6,251 nucleotides of DNA from an uncultured Propionibacteriaceae bacterium. Its GTDB lineage: Bacteria > Actinomycetota > Actinomycetes > Propionibacteriales > Propionibacteriaceae. The DNA lies in assembly GCA_947038745.1 (NCBI GenBank), contig CAMQXE010000078.1:1-6251 (forward strand), given 5' to 3'. This document shows positions 5,921 to 6,251 of the stretch, in pieces; the stretch's first letter is position 1; the number at the start of each line of letters is the position of its first letter. The notes beneath the pieces were generated by a model. It had not been told where the DNA came from and ran no database searches. It saw only the letters and a program-made list of their open reading frames with translations. The position numbers and the translations under genes are program-made.

Positions 5921-6251
5921 TGGATCCTCGCCTGCATCGCTTCCGTGATCTCAGTATGCTGACGGCGCATGTTGCGTCGCGGCTACTGACATCGCTAGAG
6001 CGGTTGCAGGCCGAGCAGGACTTAGTGCAGTTATGCCTATGCGGCGGAAGAACCGCAAATGCGTTCTATGCCGAGTTTGCTGAACAATTCCCGAAGCATG
6101 ACGTCGATCCTTCAAGGCTTGAGCTTTGGTGGTCTGATGACCGTTACGTATCCACCGAAGATCATGCGCGCTATGCCGGGCAGGCTTTGTCTTTACTCGG
6201 CGGAGCTTTCCCGCTTGCAACGGCGCATACGCACTTGATGCCGTCACATAC
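5920..6251 (+). CDS. pgl: 6-phosphogluconolactonase (N-terminal fragment)
   Basis: The reading frame is open from the ATG at 5920 to the window edge: 110 codons plus 2 nt, with no stop. The product hydrolyses 6-phosphogluconolactone to 6-phosphogluconate in the oxidative pentose phosphate pathway. Visible family features are VQLCLCGGRTANAFYAEF (36-53), corresponding to the usual LSGG[ST]TPxxxY phosphate-binding segment, LELWWSDDRYVSTEDHARY (67-85), corresponding to WWGDERFVPxxDxxxN, and a following HLMPS (105-109), like the usual VHPMP strand. The GGR in place of GGS/GGT is slightly unusual. The ATG overlaps the tkt TAA by 1 nt and is preceded by AAAGG with a 7-nt spacer, indicating an operon and coupled translation. 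A downstream ATG (codon 13) is possible but lacks this context. The catalytic C-terminal half is outside the window. Confidence 0.88.
   Translation, partial: MDPRLHRFRDLSMLTAHVASRLLTSLERLQAEQDLVQLCLCGGRTANAFYAEFAEQFPKHDVDPSRLELWWSDDRYVSTEDHARYAGQALSLLGGAFPLATAHTHLMPSH

Overview
The window looks like a chromosomal housekeeping segment of a moderate-GC actinobacterium. The clues are the SufR-SufB-SufD-SufC gene order, an actinobacterial-type transketolase that reads much like the mycobacterial one, and a regulator gene that appears leaderless with a GTG start. The absence of heme A and ABC-transporter genes between the suf and pentose-phosphate blocks, together with the GC level (roughly mid-50s percent by eye), suggests a fermentative member of the Actinomycetaceae (Arcanobacterium/Trueperella/Actinomyces type). 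This genus-level placement is inference only.

Layout. The left half (1-3524) is one minus-strand operon read right to left: sufR (Fe-S sensing repressor), sufB, sufD, a 38-codon ORF, and the first 28 codons of sufC, which runs off the left edge. The genes are packed with overlaps: sufR/sufB 11 nt, sufB/sufD 1 nt (TAATG), sufD/small ORF 4 nt (ATGA), then a 3-nt gap to sufC. The SufBCD complex is the scaffold and ATPase on which Fe-S clusters are assembled. SufR should sense cluster status and repress the operon, including its own gene.

The middle (3525-3820) is a visibly AT-richer divergent intergenic region. It carries a probable leaderless sufR promoter overlapped by a candidate SufR operator, a perfect 25-bp palindrome containing a TATAAT hexamer, and a second short inverted repeat just upstream of the tkt ribosome binding site.

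The right half (3821-6251) is a plus-strand pentose phosphate operon. A complete transketolase gene (tkt) is coupled by a TAATG overlap to the first 110 codons of a 6-phosphogluconolactonase gene (pgl), which runs off the right edge.

No mobile elements, CRISPR arrays or RNA genes were seen. I do not see a wholly new system. The most unusual points are the 38-codon ORF where actinobacteria usually keep a Rieske-type ferredoxin gene, an Asp-to-Glu change at the expected metal ligand of transketolase, the operator-like structures in the intergenic region, and a compacted version of the suf/tkt neighbourhood known from mycobacteria.
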